Made by a program: the position numbers and the translations under genes
The notes under the pieces: model-generated
The model's database searches: none
Told to the model about the DNA's origin: nothing
What the model saw: only the letters and a program-made list of their open reading frames with translations
Origin: Nymphalis io
Taxonomy: Eukaryota; Arthropoda; Insecta; Lepidoptera; Nymphalidae
Direction: 5' to 3'
DNA: 64,000 bases
Assembly (NCBI RefSeq): GCF_905147045.1
Contig: NC_065898.1
Coordinates: 7,750,001 to 7,814,000 of the forward strand
Shown here: positions 63,123 through 64,000 of the stretch, piece by piece
How the letters are laid out: every line of letters starts with the position of its first letter
Numbering within the stretch: position 1 is the first letter of the stretch

Positions 63123-63424
63123 GTAACAGTAACAGCCTGTTAATGTCCCACTGCTGGGCTAAGGTCTCCTCTCCCTTTTGAAGAGGAGGTTTGGAGCTTA
63201 TTCCACCACGCTGCTCCAATGCGGGTTGGTAGAATACACATGTGACAGAATTTCAGTGAAATTAGACACATGCCGGTTTCCTCACGATGTTTTCCTTCAC
63301 CGTCAAGCACGAGATGAATTATAAACACAAATTAAGCACATGAAAATTCAGTGATGCTTGCCCGGGCGTGAACCCACGATCATCGGTTAAGATTCACGCG
63401 TTCTAACTACTAGGCTATCTCGGT
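63123..63424 (-). mobile_element. tRNA-headed SINE, family B, nearly full length
   Basis: Close match to 41217-41523, from 'gtaacagcctgttaatgtcc' to 'ctactaggctatctcggt'. The B-box-like 'gtgaaccc' core is changed ('gggcgtgaaccc'), which may have weakened pol III transcription. Confidence 0.82.
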
Positions 63425-64000
63425 ATTTTAGCATCATTTAATATTATTATATCAAGTTCTTTTCATAAGATAGATTGATAAATAAATATTTTTGTGTTAA
63501 TCTCATCTCTGTAATTTTTTATTGTACATATATGTAATATAATTTGTAGATGTACATATTTGTATATGTAATTTATACAAATTTTAGATCGCTTCGTTAT
63601 GTTTAGAATGTATTTTTGAATAAACATTAATTTTATTTCTGTGTACTATAAGGTTTTTTGTATGTCAACAATAATTTATTTAAACGACGCTTGGTAAAAA
63701 TTAATGCGGTCTGGGACTAAAATACACTTATCCATGTGTGATTATAAGTTTTTTGGCCATTATTCTTTATCCACTTATTGACTGATGCATAAAAATAACA
63801 AAATATGGTTCGTTGCACCCGGATACACCTGTGTACACCGGGTGGTAGACGGACTTATGAATTAAATTACCGTGTACCCTTAGCGTGTACCATAGACTCA
63901 TGAGTGTGCAGTAGACACATCTCCATAATGCATACTGTGGCAGAAAAATATCGCCCTACTATGATTGAGCAATTATTGTATCAATGAAAGGTCACAATAA
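63425..64000. other. Intergenic DNA with a strong hairpin
   Basis: AT-rich, then a GC-richer patch from about 63805. This includes a 29-nt imperfect hairpin at 63816-63844 (outer arms CACCCGG/CCGGGTG, inner arms TACAC/GTGTA). No coding signal. Confidence 0.45.

Overview
The window is nuclear DNA from an insect, almost certainly a moth or butterfly, perhaps a nymphalid. It is AT-rich, its genes are split by GT-AG introns of about 0.1-12 kb, and its proteins match insect families. The intergenic DNA carries tRNA-headed SINEs and an RTE-clade LINE of the kind common in Lepidoptera. I see no bacterial, CRISPR, viral or rRNA content and no ordinary tRNA gene. Coding exons stand out as GC-richer islands.

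Layout. 1-12165 (minus): an integrin beta-nu-like subunit in 12 exons, missing its C-terminus beyond base 1. A GC-rich promoter-like patch with four GATAAG motifs lies just upstream. 12.3-15.8 kb: intergenic DNA with old repeats. 15865-18537 (minus): a two-exon MORN-repeat protein. 18.5-21.8 kb: intergenic repeats. 21826-27500 (minus): dihydrolipoamide acetyltransferase, the E2 of pyruvate dehydrogenase, in ten exons. 28574-29487 (plus): ribosomal protein eL43 (RpL37A). 30447-31787 (minus): an uninterrupted SLC41/MgtE-type magnesium transporter. 32773-59211 (plus): a polypeptide GalNAc-transferase orthologous to Drosophila Pgant5 and vertebrate GALNT1/13. Its introns hold an intact RTE retrotransposon and many SINEs. 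59.2-64 kb: 3' UTR and intergenic DNA with one more SINE.

The genes are not a functional cluster. They are unrelated neighbours, but Dlat/RpL37A and SLC41/Pgant5 are arranged head to head across about 1 kb, and RpL37A/SLC41 are tail to tail.

The most interesting feature is in Pgant5. Two exons of identical length (181 nt) and identical phase, 3.4 kb apart, encode 70% identical versions of the same catalytic segment. This segment carries the metal-binding His and the flexible loop that closes over UDP-GalNAc. Using both or neither breaks the reading frame, so they should be mutually exclusive and give two enzyme isoforms. I found no exotic multi-gene system. All exon borders were read by eye from splice consensus and phase, and family names come from recalled motifs, not searches.
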